A stretch of DNA of 64,000 nt from Sphingobacteriales bacterium (GCA_016718845.1 JADKCK010000029.1:1-64000), one strand, 5' to 3'. Positions 38,320-47,924 are shown, counted from the first letter of the stretch. The notes: generated from the sequence alone by a model not told the origin. Program-made: numbers and translations.

Positions 38320-39003
38320 TCAGTTATTATCGTCCATCAATCGTTTCCATTCGATGGTTTGTAGGCGTGTTTTGATGTCGGCAAGCCAGAAGGCTAATAG
38401 TGTCCAGCCCATAACGGCGGGATAAAATACTAATCGCATATTGCTATCTAGGTCGTATTTAGCAAATGCTGGGTTGCCGCCGTTGCCGGGGTGCAGCGAG
38501 TCGACGGTGGCAAGGCGGGGTATGATAAAGAAGAGCGGGATAAGCATACAAAATGCAAAGATGTTGTATACTGCCGACAGTTTGGCTCGTTTATCTTCGT
38601 CTTCTACGGCTCCGCGAAGCACAAAATAGGCTAAGTAAATGAGCATAGCTACAGCCGATGCGTTTTGTTTGGGGTCGTTGCTCCAAGGCTCGCCCCAGGT
38701 GTAGTTTGCCCAAATCATGCCGGTTAGTAAGCCCAATATGCCAAAAACGATGCCTACTTCGGCGGTTTGTGCGGCTTTTATGTCGGCTTTATAATCAAAG
38801 GTGCGTAAGTATACGATGCTGTACCAGACAGATGCGGCTAATATGGCAATCATACCAAACCACATGGGTACGTGGTAATAAAGGTTGCGGATGGTTTCGT
38901 GAAGGATAGCTAAACGCGGTACGGGCATTAGCAAGCCTGCAATAAGTGTGTATATAACCAGTACGATGGTTAATATTTTCCACCATTTAAGTTTTATTGC
39001 CAT
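38320..39003 (-). CDS. ccmC: CcmC/CcsA-family heme-handling protein for cytochrome c maturation
   Basis: 227 aa with six hydrophobic segments. The first heme-binding His region is NLYYHVPMWFGM near 40-51; the tryptophan-rich periplasmic signature is WANYTWGEPWSNDPKQNAS near 98-116; and a second His lies in VDSLHPGNGG near 171-180. In this family the WWD loop presents heme for cytochrome c assembly. It is the last gene of a four-gene minus-strand cluster. Other ccm genes (ccmA/B, ccmE/F) are not in the window. Confidence 0.9.
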   Translation of the reverse strand: MAIKLKWWKILTIVLVIYTLIAGLLMPVPRLAILHETIRNLYYHVPMWFGMIAILAASVWYSIVYLRTFDYKADIKAAQTAEVGIVFGILGLLTGMIWANYTWGEPWSNDPKQNASAVAMLIYLAYFVLRGAVEDEDKRAKLSAVYNIFAFCMLIPLFFIIPRLATVDSLHPGNGGNPAFAKYDLDSNMRLVFYPAVMGWTLLAFWLADIKTRLQTIEWKRLMDDNN

Positions 39004-39079
39004 TTAAGTATTTTTTTATGGGGCAAGTTTAGTGGTAATTGGCTTGTGTTTTGGGGGGATATTTTTGAGGGCGTTGGGT

Positions 39080-39544
39080 TTAATCGTCCCAATTGCTGCC
39101 CAATAGTTCCCAAATTAAGTTAGGTTCGTAGCCTTTTTGGATAAGATAAGCGGCTTTTTTTTGTTTTTGTTCGTAGGTATTGTATTTTTCTTTGTTTATT
39201 TGCGCTTCTTTTTTAGCCAGCAAATCGAGTGCCATTTGGCGGTAGTCGGTGTTATTGATGGTATTTAGTGCGTCGGTAATTAGCAGTGGGTCTACGTTTT
39301 TTTGTTTTAAGCCCATGCGTATTTTACCTTTACCCCATTTTTCGAACCTAAATTTATCGTTTGTATAGGCTCGTGCGAAGCGCTGTTCGTTCAAAAAGTT
39401 TTCGTCTTCGAGTGCTTCGATAATTTCGTTGAAATGGGCGGGAGTAATTAGCCACTGTATTAATTTTTGACGCACATCAAAGCGGCTACGCTCGGCTTTG
39501 GCGCAATAATGCTGCAGGCGGGCAAGCGCTTTGTGTTTGTCCAT
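39080..39544 (-). CDS. recX: regulatory protein RecX
   Basis: 154 aa, three-helix-bundle repeats typical of RecX, which restrains RecA filament growth. Features are ALARLQHYCAKAERSRFDV near 6-24, ALEDENFLNEQRFARAYTND near 44-63 (the conserved FLNE.RFA signature), and KWGKGKIRMGLKQK near 69-82. The gene starts 8 bp after the ATP-binding regulator stop, so it is translationally close to it. recA is not in the window. Confidence 0.92.
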   Translation of the reverse strand: MDKHKALARLQHYCAKAERSRFDVRQKLIQWLITPAHFNEIIEALEDENFLNEQRFARAYTNDKFRFEKWGKGKIRMGLKQKNVDPLLITDALNTINNTDYRQMALDLLAKKEAQINKEKYNTYEQKQKKAAYLIQKGYEPNLIWELLGSNWDD

Positions 39545-39551
39545 CAGTTAA

Positions 39552-40016
39552 TTACAGTTTAAATCTAATATTTACGCGTCTGCCATTGTCTTTAAATCGC
39601 AAGCCGTCGGACAGTTTTTGCATTAAAAATACGCCACGTCCATTGGGTATGCTTACTTGTTCGGGTGCTGTTGGGTCGAGCAGTTCGGCAGGGTCGAAGC
39701 CGCCGCCTTGGTCGGACACTACAAAGGTAAACGACCGATGACTGGCGCGCAAACGCACATTAACCCGTTTTTGTGGGTCGGCTTGATTACCATGTAAGAT
39801 GGAGTTATTGACGGCTTCGGTCAATACCACGAGTATATTAAAATATTGCTCATCGTTTATGGGGTAGCGCGAGCGTACTTTTTCTACAAATGGTTCTACT
39901 AACGAAACATTTTCGGGCATTGAGCTTAACGATAAGCTAAAATTGCATTGTTGTTGCGGGCGAGAAGGTGCAGTTGTAACAATTTGTTCGATACGCATTG
40001 TGTTGAGGGTTGTCAT
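39552..40016 (-). CDS. ATP-binding regulator (RsbW/SpoIIAB-like GHKL kinase domain)
   Basis: From Met at 40016 it is 154 aa: a lone HATPase domain. The N box is LTEAVNNSILHGN, G1 is SDQGGGFDP, and the lid with G2 is NGRGVFLMQKLSD. Such proteins phosphorylate anti-sigma antagonists or bind sigma factors in partner switching. No cognate STAS protein or sigma factor is nearby. It is placed between DUF4175 (162 bp upstream) and recX (8 bp downstream). Longer upstream frames are not used because the first conserved residues follow this Met. Confidence 0.85.
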   Translation of the reverse strand: MTTLNTMRIEQIVTTAPSRPQQQCNFSLSLSSMPENVSLVEPFVEKVRSRYPINDEQYFNILVVLTEAVNNSILHGNQADPQKRVNVRLRASHRSFTFVVSDQGGGFDPAELLDPTAPEQVSIPNGRGVFLMQKLSDGLRFKDNGRRVNIRFKL

Positions 40017-40177
40017 ACGATGAATAAATGTTGTTGGGTTGATAGATAGAAATACAGAACAAATGGTGTTGGTGCGTGTATGTGGGCAACACATAAGGTT
40101 AGTTGTGTTGTTTGTAAGAGGGTTTCGCCTTGTTGGTGTTGGTTTATTAAAAAGGCGAAACCGTAATTTTAGTTTAT

Positions 40178-43100
40178 TTAGAATCCGATTGATTTAAAAT
40201 AGCGGTCGACCAAATCTTTGTAATAAGGTTTAAGTGTTGGCGGCACGGTTTTGTACAATTCGGTTTCCGATTGTTTTTTCTTCATGTATTCGGCAATTTC
40301 GGCGGGTACTTTTTTGGTGCGGTTGTAGGCGGTTTTCGATTCGCGTTTGTCGTCCCAGTCGCGTTCGCGGTCGGCGTTTTCGGCTTTTAGCAATCGTGAC
40401 AGTATGTCTTGTTGGCGTTTGAGCATTTCGGCAGTAATTTGTTTGTTGATAAGCTCGGTTTCGGTTTTGTCCATGTCTTTGGTAATGTCTTTTAGGTCGC
40501 CGAGCGAGTTAGTGCCGTCTTTATTTTGGTCTTGATTAATTTTTTCGAGAGCTTGGCGCAGGGCGGCTTGTTTGGCAGCCAATTGTGCGGCTTCTTTGCT
40601 CATACCTCCTTTGCCGTCTTTACCAGCTTTGCCGTCTTTTCCGCCCGCTTTACCATCTTTCATTTGTTGTTGCATTTTGGCAATTTGGTCGTTTAGTTGC
40701 TGTTGCATTTTGCCCAAGCCTTGCATGCCGCCCGGTTTGCTACCTGGTTTTTGGCACATTTGGTTACCGGGCATACTCATTGCCATTTGGGCTTGCATTT
40801 GTTGCATAGCTTCGCTTAGCATTAGGGCAAGGTTGTTAGTGCCGGTCATTACATATTGTTGGTTGATGGTGGCGTTGCTTAGTTTGCGTGCCTCTAGGTT
40901 ATCGAGGGCATCGCCCATATTGCGTTTGGTTTCTGACAGTTCTTTGGTGATAAACGACTCGAGCTGAAACACCCGTTTGCTGAGGGCAGTAAGGCTATCT
41001 TCGATAATTTGCATATCGTCTTTTAGCTTATATTGCTGCTTCATTAGGTTGTTGTATTGCGGATTATTGATGTCGGCTTCTTTAATTTCGTCCATCAAAT
41101 CCTCTTGGTCCATTGACAGGTCAACTAAGTTTTCGAGCAACTGACGAATGGCTTTCATGTCCATTTCTATCTGTTCGCTTTTCATCTTTTGCATTGCCTC
41201 TTCCATTTTCTTTGCCATTTGGCGCATTTTTTTCGAGGCGCTTTGTTGTTTTTTACCTGCACTTTTCGAGTCGCCTTCTTTCATATCCCCCTGACTTTCC
41301 TCCATTTCTTGTTTAGCATCTTGTTGGTCGTCTTGGGTTTCTTTTTGCATTTTTTTGTCTTCTTTGCCCAACTCTTTACCTTTTTTATCAAGGTCTTTTA
41401 CATCTTCTTTCAGTTGGTCAAATTTGTCTTGTATGTCTTTTTGCTTTTCTTGTTGCTCTTTCATGTCGTCGCCTTGCGGTTGCTGTTCGGTTTCTTTCGA
41501 TAATTTTTCCTCTTCATCTGCCAATTTGTTGAGGTCTTTTATCGCTTCTTCGGCTTTTTGTTCGTACTCGAGTTGTTTGAACAAGTTCATCATCTTGTCC
41601 ATTTCCATCTTCATTTCTTCGTTGTTCATCTCAAAGTTTTCGAGCTGATTCATGGCATCGTCTTTGCGCATTTCTTCCATTAACTTCTGGAGTTTTTCCA
41701 TTAGTTCTTTCATTTCGGGCGATATCATTTCGTCGAGCATTTTTTGGAGTTGCTCTTCTTTTTTCTGAATTTCGTCCGTTTTTTCTTTGTACTCTTTTTC
41801 TTGTTGTTTATTTTTCTCGAAATTTTCTTGCATTTTTTCGATTTGTTCTTGCAAGTTTTTGTGTTTTTCGAGCAGGTTTTGGATTTGGCTTTTATCGTCC
41901 GAGTTGAGTTCTTTTTTGTCGATTAGTTTTTCTTTAACATCTTCGATGGCTTTTTGTATTTCTTTGGCTTCTTTGATAACTTTTTCCATGTCATCTTTCA
42001 TTTGTTCGTTGTTCGAAGCCGTTACGTCTTTCATTTCTTTGATAGTAGGCATTTCGTAGCTAAACATTTGTGTTTTTGCCGATTTGCTACCATTTACGCC
42101 ATCGTTGTCCCATACCTCAAAAAAGTAGGTTAGTCGGTCGCCGGGGTTAAGTTTTAGTGGTAGTACGTCCCAAGTAAAGGTATACGATGCAGCTTTGCGT
42201 CCGCGTTCGATACCGCCAACGGGTATTTTCAAGAAATTAGCCTCCGAGGTTTTGCTGTTGCTGTTTGCTTCTTTTTCGCTGCTTAGTGTATACCTAAAGT
42301 ATACGTTGTTGATGCCATAATCGTCGGCGGCATCGCCAATAAAATAGAGTGTTTTGTTGTCGCCGGTGTCGCGTTTTTCTTCGGCAGATATGGTTGGATA
42401 TTGGTCGGGGATAACGGACACATTGTAGACCATCGAGTCGGAGCGGGTTACGCGGGCGTTTGACAGGTATACGGTATAGGTGGCATCTTTACTTAAGCCT
42501 GTGGCAAAGGTGTAGTGTTCGGCATCGGAGCGGGTGGCATTAATAAGTTTGCCTTCTTCGCCAAAGCGTATTTGCACCGATTCGGTGTTTTGTGCCTCGA
42601 ATGTCCAAGTTGCCCGCGTACCTTGTGGCACAACCATGTCGCCTGTGTTTTCTAAGGTTTCGTTTTTGCGTCCGGTATAGGCGGGGTAATTTAGTTTTAC
42701 ATCAAAGCCCAACATAGCCGGTTTGGGGTATACCTTTATATTGTAATCGCCCGAGCGCACCTCGCCTGCTTCGAAAAAGAAGGGGGTGTCTTTCATTAGT
42801 TTATTAAAGGTGTAGCTAAACTCGGTGGGCGATATTTTTTTGAGTTTATACGGAAAATTGTTGATGTGTATAAATGCTTCGTTGGGCAGTATGCTGCCTT
42901 CTACCTGCACGTTTATGCTTAGGTCTTCGTATTGTGTTGCCTCTAAGGTTTGGTTGGGCATTACAAATTTGAAGGGTGCGGGGCGTTCAAATTCGCGGTT
43001 GTTGTTGAACAACCTAAACGAGCTATCGCGGATAATGTTGGGTGCGCCCACCAACAAGCCCAACAACAGCATAAGCGGCGGCAGGGCATATTTTAGGTAT

Positions 43101-43570
43101 TGGCGATTTTTGGATATGTCGACCGCTTTTACAAACGGCACTAATTTTATGTCCTCGATTTTTTGGTTGATACTTGCCACAATCAACGACGAGTCGGTGG
43201 TTGACTCATCGGCTTGGTTTTTTAGTTGCAATACGTTAAGCAGTTTATCGCTTACGTTGGTAAAGTGTTTGCCAATAATTTGGGCGGCTTGTTGGTGATT
43301 AATTACACTACCTAATTTAAAAATTTGGAGCAACGGAACCAATATCCAGCCAACAAAACTAACAATTGATGTGCCTAAAAAGCCATAAAACAACACTTTG
43401 CGGACAGTGGTTGGGAAATAGAAAAAATATTCGGATAGGCTAATAACTAAAAACGCTGCCAATACTAAGGCTGTTGTAAACAATGCGCCGCGCACCAATT
43501 TGTTGGTGTAATATTTGCGGATAAATTGGTCGAGTTTATTAATTAATAGCTGATAGTTGTTGCTTATCAT
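40178..43570 (-). CDS. DUF4175-family membrane protein with long coiled coil
   Basis: 1130 aa. Order: two N-terminal membrane helices (about 28-50 and 58-80); a third near 158-178; beta-sandwich domains (about 180-520) with EFERPAPFKF and FFEAGEV; and then a very long Met/Lys/Glu/Gln-rich helical region (about 520-960). A Gly/Lys-rich stretch (GKAGGKDGKAGKDGKGGM) precedes a conserved C-terminus (DLVDRYFKSIGF). The family has no known function but is conserved in Bacteroidota. It is first in a co-directional cluster with the ATP-binding regulator, recX and ccmC. An envelope role is likely. Confidence 0.88.
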   Translation of the reverse strand: MISNNYQLLINKLDQFIRKYYTNKLVRGALFTTALVLAAFLVISLSEYFFYFPTTVRKVLFYGFLGTSIVSFVGWILVPLLQIFKLGSVINHQQAAQIIGKHFTNVSDKLLNVLQLKNQADESTTDSSLIVASINQKIEDIKLVPFVKAVDISKNRQYLKYALPPLMLLLGLLVGAPNIIRDSSFRLFNNNREFERPAPFKFVMPNQTLEATQYEDLSINVQVEGSILPNEAFIHINNFPYKLKKISPTEFSYTFNKLMKDTPFFFEAGEVRSGDYNIKVYPKPAMLGFDVKLNYPAYTGRKNETLENTGDMVVPQGTRATWTFEAQNTESVQIRFGEEGKLINATRSDAEHYTFATGLSKDATYTVYLSNARVTRSDSMVYNVSVIPDQYPTISAEEKRDTGDNKTLYFIGDAADDYGINNVYFRYTLSSEKEANSNSKTSEANFLKIPVGGIERGRKAASYTFTWDVLPLKLNPGDRLTYFFEVWDNDGVNGSKSAKTQMFSYEMPTIKEMKDVTASNNEQMKDDMEKVIKEAKEIQKAIEDVKEKLIDKKELNSDDKSQIQNLLEKHKNLQEQIEKMQENFEKNKQQEKEYKEKTDEIQKKEEQLQKMLDEMISPEMKELMEKLQKLMEEMRKDDAMNQLENFEMNNEEMKMEMDKMMNLFKQLEYEQKAEEAIKDLNKLADEEEKLSKETEQQPQGDDMKEQQEKQKDIQDKFDQLKEDVKDLDKKGKELGKEDKKMQKETQDDQQDAKQEMEESQGDMKEGDSKSAGKKQQSASKKMRQMAKKMEEAMQKMKSEQIEMDMKAIRQLLENLVDLSMDQEDLMDEIKEADINNPQYNNLMKQQYKLKDDMQIIEDSLTALSKRVFQLESFITKELSETKRNMGDALDNLEARKLSNATINQQYVMTGTNNLALMLSEAMQQMQAQMAMSMPGNQMCQKPGSKPGGMQGLGKMQQQLNDQIAKMQQQMKDGKAGGKDGKAGKDGKGGMSKEAAQLAAKQAALRQALEKINQDQNKDGTNSLGDLKDITKDMDKTETELINKQITAEMLKRQQDILSRLLKAENADRERDWDDKRESKTAYNRTKKVPAEIAEYMKKKQSETELYKTVPPTLKPYYKDLVDRYFKSIGF

Positions 43571-43616
43571 AATTTATTTTAGAGTAATTTTTGTAGTGTT
43601 TTTTTTGGGGGATTGA

Positions 43617-44042
43617 CTATACACTTTCTATAAATTCATTATAAAACTCGCGAGGTGAAATGATTTTAGTATTATGAAAGCTCATCAATACTAGCAAATC
43701 TTTATCGCCAGTTATTATATAATCGGCATCTGAAAACACGGCTAATTGCAGCACATTATTATCGTCTTTGTCTCTACAAATTGTAGGTAATTCGTTGTCG
43801 GGTTTTAGTAGTATGGTTGTATGTAGTAGTGTATTTAAAAGTTCGTCTACGATAGCTAACGGAAACTCAAACTTGGTTATAAGTTTTTCGAAAGTTTCGT
43901 TCAAAAGCCATTCAGACACTACAATATTGTTAGTTTCAACACAGTATTTATACACTTGCCAAGCAATGCCTTTAAAAACAAAGGCAGATATAAAAACGTT
44001 TGTATCTAAAATTATTTTTATTTTATTATGATACAGCAACAT
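43617..44042 (-). CDS. PIN-domain ribonuclease toxin
   Basis: 141 aa, COG1569-type PIN toxin. The acidic site is formed by IILDTNVFISAF near 9-20, ESEWL-type Glu in VVSEWLLNETFEK near 41-53, and RDKDDNNVLQLAVFSDADYI near 89-108, with a C-terminal ITGDKDLL. It overlaps the upstream antitoxin gene by 17 bp, the usual tight coupling of toxin-antitoxin pairs. Confidence 0.9.
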   Translation of the reverse strand: MLLYHNKIKIILDTNVFISAFVFKGIAWQVYKYCVETNNIVVSEWLLNETFEKLITKFEFPLAIVDELLNTLLHTTILLKPDNELPTICRDKDDNNVLQLAVFSDADYIITGDKDLLVLMSFHNTKIISPREFYNEFIESV

Positions 44043-44241
44043 AAATATCTTCTTCGGTTTTAAAGCCCTTTTTAGCTGCCAATTGCTGTAATTGAACTTG
44101 CATTTGTGCTAACTTATTGAGGTAAAAGCGTTTTTCCAACACATCAATTATCCACTCGTTAGCAGCCATCGATTGTGCTTGGGCATCAGTGTTTATTTGT
44201 GTTAACAATTCTTCGTTTAATTCGAGGGTTATTGTTGGCAT
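44026..44241 (-). CDS. ribbon-helix-helix-like antitoxin
   Basis: 71 aa. The N-terminal MPTITLELNEELLTQINTDA is a likely ribbon-helix-helix DNA-binding strand, and the C-terminal helix ends KKGFKTEEDIYVAVS. It overlaps the PIN toxin start by 17 bp, so it is the upstream antitoxin of the pair. The antitoxin would autoregulate the promoter in the 44242-44759 gap. Confidence 0.82.
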   Translation of the reverse strand: MPTITLELNEELLTQINTDAQAQSMAANEWIIDVLEKRFYLNKLAQMQVQLQQLAAKKGFKTEEDIYVAVS

Positions 44242-44759
44242 AAAAATATTGATTTAGTTATTGGGGTGTTAAACAGGTCTTTATATTCGCTTTATCCTTT
44301 TAAATACATTTAAACAGCATCTTTTGTCTATTCTAAACAAGTTTGTTTTAGTGTATTTCTAACACCAAAAGTATTGTCCAAAAAGCACAAAATACAAATA
44401 TTAAAAGCTAATTCTTGATGTTTCGTGTTATCTTTTACAGATATTTTTTACACACCAGAGTCGTTTATGCCACACAAAGTTACATCATTTTATTTAGATT
44501 GCCAAATTTTTTTTTACTCATGCAAGTAAAATCTAATAAAACTGTTTCGGTGCAACTAGTCATCAACACACACAATTAACTACCTAAAGTGCTTATGTGG
44601 TTATTTAGAGGTGTTTAATACCTAATTAACACAACAATAATACACAATTAAGGTTCAAAAAGGGGTATTTTAGCATTTTTTGTTGTAGTTTTGCGGCTTT
44701 ATTAAGACACAAACAAGCAAATAAAGCACTTATTTTAGCGTTTTTTAACAGTCATTATA
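44242..44759. promoter_or_regulatory. divergent promoter gap between the toxin-antitoxin pair and surE
   Basis: A 518-bp AT-rich gap. On the plus strand TAGTTTTGC (44686-44694) is the likely -7 of surE, about 65 bp from its ATG. No obvious operator repeat is seen for the antitoxin. Confidence 0.5.
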
Positions 44760-45539
44760 ATGTCAAAAAATCAAGAACGAATTATTTTAGTTACCAACGA
44801 CGATGGTATTACGGCAAAAGGCATTTCGGCGCTTATAGAAATAGCCAAAGAGTTTGGGCGCGTAGTGGTAGTTGCCCCCGACAAAGCCCAATCGGCGATG
44901 GGTCATGCCATTACCATTAACCAGCCTTTGCGCCTAACCGAAGCCCATATTTTTGAAGGTGTAGAAGCCTACGCCTGCTCGGGTACGCCCGTAGATTGCG
45001 TAAAATTGGCTATTGATAAAGTATTACACCGCAAACCCGACCTTTGTTTGTCGGGCATCAATCATGGTTCAAATGCATCTATCAATGTTATTTACTCGGG
45101 TACTTTATCGGCTGCCATGGAGGCGTCGTTGCAGCACATACCCGCCATTGGTTTTTCGTTGGTTGATTACCATTACGATGCCGACATGAGTGCTGCACAA
45201 CATTTTGGACGTCAGATTATTGAGCAGATGCTAACAAAAGGTGTGCCGCAATACCATTTATTAAATGTAAATGTACCAACTTTGCCTATCGAAAAAATAA
45301 AAGGCATACGCATTTGCAGGCAAGCATTGCAGTCGAAATGGGTAGAAAGTTTTGATGAACGACAAGACCCACAGGGCAGAAATTATTATTGGTTAACTGG
45401 CGATTTTTTGACCGAAGACGAAACACCCGATACCGACCTTTGGGCATTGCACCATGGTTATGTGTCGGTTGTACCTGTGCAACACGACCTAACTGCCTAC
45501 GACGACATCCAGTTTTTGAACAATAATTGGCAGTTGTAA
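44760..45539 (+). CDS. surE: 5'/3'-nucleotidase SurE
   Basis: 259 aa. SurE dephosphorylates nucleoside monophosphates with a divalent metal. The metal site begins ILVTNDDGITAKGI near 9-22 (Asp-Asp), with VAPDKAQSAMGHAITI near 38-53, the SGTPVDCVK loop near 78-86 and SGINHGSNASINVIYSGT near 98-115. It is the last conserved housekeeping gene before the accessory island starts 28 bp downstream. Confidence 0.96.
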   Translation: MSKNQERIILVTNDDGITAKGISALIEIAKEFGRVVVVAPDKAQSAMGHAITINQPLRLTEAHIFEGVEAYACSGTPVDCVKLAIDKVLHRKPDLCLSGINHGSNASINVIYSGTLSAAMEASLQHIPAIGFSLVDYHYDADMSAAQHFGRQIIEQMLTKGVPQYHLLNVNVPTLPIEKIKGIRICRQALQSKWVESFDERQDPQGRNYYWLTGDFLTEDETPDTDLWALHHGYVSVVPVQHDLTAYDDIQFLNNNWQL

Positions 45540-45567
45540 AAAAATGGTAAAATAACTTGATCAATAA

Positions 45568-46068
45568 ATGTATAGTGTACTATTAAATACCAGTGTGGTT
45601 TTAATGTTTTTATGGCTAATGTTGTATTTTAGAAATCTTGGACAAAGGTTTACAAAAAGGAGAAATTTTTTTGTTCCTATGGTAGATGTATTTATGTACT
45701 CGTTACCTATATTTATAGATAATAATAATACTTTGGGGTTAAAAGATTCTGATGTAAGCGAATATAACAAAACAGTTAAAATACAAATAATACACTTTAT
45801 TTTAGCCCCATTTATTATTTCATTTATGTTAATTGTAATGCATTATGAACCTACCATTGATTACCAAGTAGAACAATATGGTGTTATTGGATACGGCACT
45901 GTTGTATCTACTGATAATAATTTGGTATTTTTTGAAATAACAATAAATGATAAAAAATATGCGTTATCTTGCAAAAAATGTTACGGAAAAGTTGGAGAGG
46001 AAATTATTATTAAATTTTTACCGGAAGACCCCAAAAGATTTATTCCAAACTACAAACCACAAAGATGA
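45568..46068 (+). CDS. small membrane protein, island paralog A
   Basis: 166 aa, unrecognised. Two membrane segments (about 4-22 and 70-92) flank a short loop, followed by a soluble domain. It shares with the 48018 protein the order LGLKDSDVSEYNK (LDLKNDDLKKYNK there), then a CYG motif in LSCKKCYGKVGEEIIIKFLP. Both end a few bases before the same ~178-bp repeat, so gene and repeat were duplicated together. The layout resembles immunity-protein islands of polymorphic toxin loci; that is inference. Confidence 0.7.
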   Translation: MYSVLLNTSVVLMFLWLMLYFRNLGQRFTKRRNFFVPMVDVFMYSLPIFIDNNNTLGLKDSDVSEYNKTVKIQIIHFILAPFIISFMLIVMHYEPTIDYQVEQYGVIGYGTVVSTDNNLVFFEITINDKKYALSCKKCYGKVGEEIIIKFLPEDPKRFIPNYKPQR

Positions 46069-46072
46069 TGAG

Positions 46073-46250
46073 TGTTTTTGCATAAAACCTGCACCACCAT
46101 ACCCAAGTTGATGCGGTTTTGCGCGCGCCCATAACTCACCAAATCTCAAAAAATTAGCATGTATTTGTATTCTCCCTCAATAATTACTCCCCTAGGGCAT
46201 GTTGCAGGTAGGGCATAGCCGTAATGCGGGGAGTGTATAGGTTTGGCTAC
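46073..46250. repeat. island repeat R, copy 1
   Basis: A 178-bp copy of a repeat also found at 48512-48686, with a partial copy at 47857-47924. Shared words include GCATAAAACCTGCACCACCA, CGCGCGCCCATAACTCACCA, TTGCAGGTAGGGC and TAGCCGTAATGCGGG. It begins 5 bp after the paralog A stop codon and ends GGCTAC. It is GC-richer than the AT-rich island genes and has no ORF. Confidence 0.9.
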
Positions 46251-46330
46251 AATATGGTTATACTACAACCGTTACAATTACTCAGCAAATCATGAAAGAT
46301 TATTTTGAAGAACTAATCAAACAAAAAAAT

Positions 46331-47156
46331 AATGCGAAAATAAAATAGCAATATATTTAGCAATCATTTTTTGCTATACATCTTGCCTATCTCCAAGCGA
46401 AAACAAAAATAACTTTAATTGTAAAAATAAAGTCGATTTTAATAAAGAAATAGAAACTAATTATTCCAATAGTTTGTCTAAATCTATATTTATAAAATTA
46501 ATAAATAGAAAAGAAAACCTAAATTATGATACTTTGATTTATAAAAACATACAAGCTACATATATATTGGACATGGGGATTTTATTTGACTCTAATAATA
46601 TGTTTAATGACACCTCTTTTGTAATTAGAGATAACCTATTAATGATAATAGAGTTCGTTTCAATACAATGATAATAGAGGAAATTTAATATCCAAAGACT
46701 CTTCTTTTGATAATTGATAGTTCTATTTTTTACGAAAATAGAGTTTTGAATGAAGTTTTACATACTTTAAATAGCAACAACACATCAATAGATGAAGTAA
46801 TAAATATAATACGCATAGTAAAATATTCATCTAAACCATATGTAAAGAGGCGGATAAAATGTCTGAACCAATATTGGTACAACATTCAAATTTGTTGCAT
46901 TTTATAACAAAAACTCGTTTTTAAAGATTACGAATCATTGCCAAAAGTTTTTGATACAGATTACAATGTATTTAGGATATTTGAATATTCTAATGAATTT
47001 GATAATAGAAATACAATAGTATTCTATAATCCAGTATTTAAATCCTTTGATATACTTAATATTAGTGTAAATAAAGCGAATGGAAAATATTTTTTGAACA
47101 AACAGTATACTATATTACCACCATGTTTATTAAAACGCAGAAGCTTTTATTATTAA
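46331..47156 (+). pseudogene. decayed lipoprotein gene (several frameshifts)
   Basis: Restoring missing A bases after the ATG at 46331 gives a lipoprotein signal ending IAIYLAIIFCYT with SCLSPSEN, where one extra T splits signal and mature parts near 46380. Downstream pieces lie in different frames: FNKEIETNYSNS..., IFYENRVLNEVLHTLN, KEADKMSEPILVQHSN, KDYESLPKVFDTDYNVF and VNKANGKYFLNKQYTILPP. At least four indels are needed. It is unlike any family I know. More decayed than the genes elsewhere, so probably a real pseudogene. Confidence 0.6.
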
Positions 47157-47336
47157 ACAGTAATAGGGATTTATATGGCAGCGAAGAACAGGCAGAAAGA
47201 GGAATAGCAGAACGCTGTTGGTCTTGAACGCCGCATTATACGTGGTTTACACGAATCTATTTACCCTACGGGATTTTCAACAGGAAGCGAATTTACAGAA
47301 GGCAAACTAAACGATAACATAAATTTAAAAAAATAA
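47123..47336 (+). pseudogene. possible toxin-type C-terminal fragment
   Basis: Two short frames joined by a shift: NSNRDLYGSEEQAERGIAER, and then ERRIIRGLHESIYPTGF continuing to GSEFTEGKLNDN before the stop at 47336. The Gly/Ser/Glu-rich style resembles the variable C-termini of Rhs-like toxins, but I do not recognise a family. It directly precedes the 47339 gene with a 2-bp gap. Function is not assignable. Confidence 0.35.
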
Positions 47337-47338
47337 CC

Positions 47339-47812
47339 ATGTCTGATAGTAAAAAAAATGGATTTTACCCAATTATTGTAACCATAGCTACTTATATAAT
47401 TCCACTAATTATAATTATTGGAGGTGCTATGCTTTTACAGGAAATTCATGACCAAACAGCCGATGGACCATATTGTGCTTGTGGAGTGATAACACAAATA
47501 AAATCTTCACGAGGTATTCGTCTTCAGGTTAGTTTTACTGATGCGAAAGGAGTAAAATACAGTCGTCCTTGTAGTATTGAAAACAGAACCAACAATCTGA
47601 GCAGTGATGATGCAGAAAAAATCATAAAAGAAGGTACTGTAGCTAAAGGTAAAATGTTTGTAATTGATTACGAACAATCTATATGGGAAACCATGATATC
47701 ACTTCATTATGATATGCCATTAAACGATTGTTTTCTTACAGTTCCTAAAAAAGGAGATTGTAAAAAAATGTACCAAGAATATTTAAATGAAAATAACTTG
47801 CAAAAGCCTTAA
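47339..47812 (+). CDS. small membrane protein of the island (possible immunity protein)
   Basis: 157 aa, unrecognised. One membrane segment (about 11-30), then a soluble domain with CACGVITQIKSSRGIRLQVS and YSRPCSIENR near 44-83. It is not a close paralog of the 45568 and 48018 proteins but has the same plan: short membrane anchor, then a small beta domain with a Gly-Val start and Cys. It follows the toxin-like fragment with a 2-bp gap, the order expected for toxin then immunity. That role is inference. Confidence 0.65.
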   Translation: MSDSKKNGFYPIIVTIATYIIPLIIIIGGAMLLQEIHDQTADGPYCACGVITQIKSSRGIRLQVSFTDAKGVKYSRPCSIENRTNNLSSDDAEKIIKEGTVAKGKMFVIDYEQSIWETMISLHYDMPLNDCFLTVPKKGDCKKMYQEYLNENNLQKP

Positions 47813-47856
47813 AAAGTTATTATGGTGATATATTAATTATGACAGTTTTTCTTCAT

Positions 47857-47924
47857 ACCCTCCCCTCAACAATTACCCACCTACAGCATGTTGCAGGTAG
47901 GGCGTAGCCGTAATGCGGGGGGTA
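47857..47924. repeat. island repeat R, partial copy 3
   Basis: About 68 bp matching the right-hand part of repeat R: CCCCTCAACAATTACCCACC and CAGCATGTTGCAGGTAGGGC, then GTAGCCGTAATGCGGGG. It lacks the left part seen in the other two copies. Confidence 0.8.

Noticed and set aside
40234..42059. Series of ORFs opposite the DUF4175 gene
   Set aside because: They are antisense frames created by its Lys/Glu/Gln-rich codon use and have no family features.
46073..46250. Structured RNA or tRNA in the island repeat
   Set aside because: No cloverleaf or known fold is apparent and the unit is tied to gene ends, so it is treated as a repeat.
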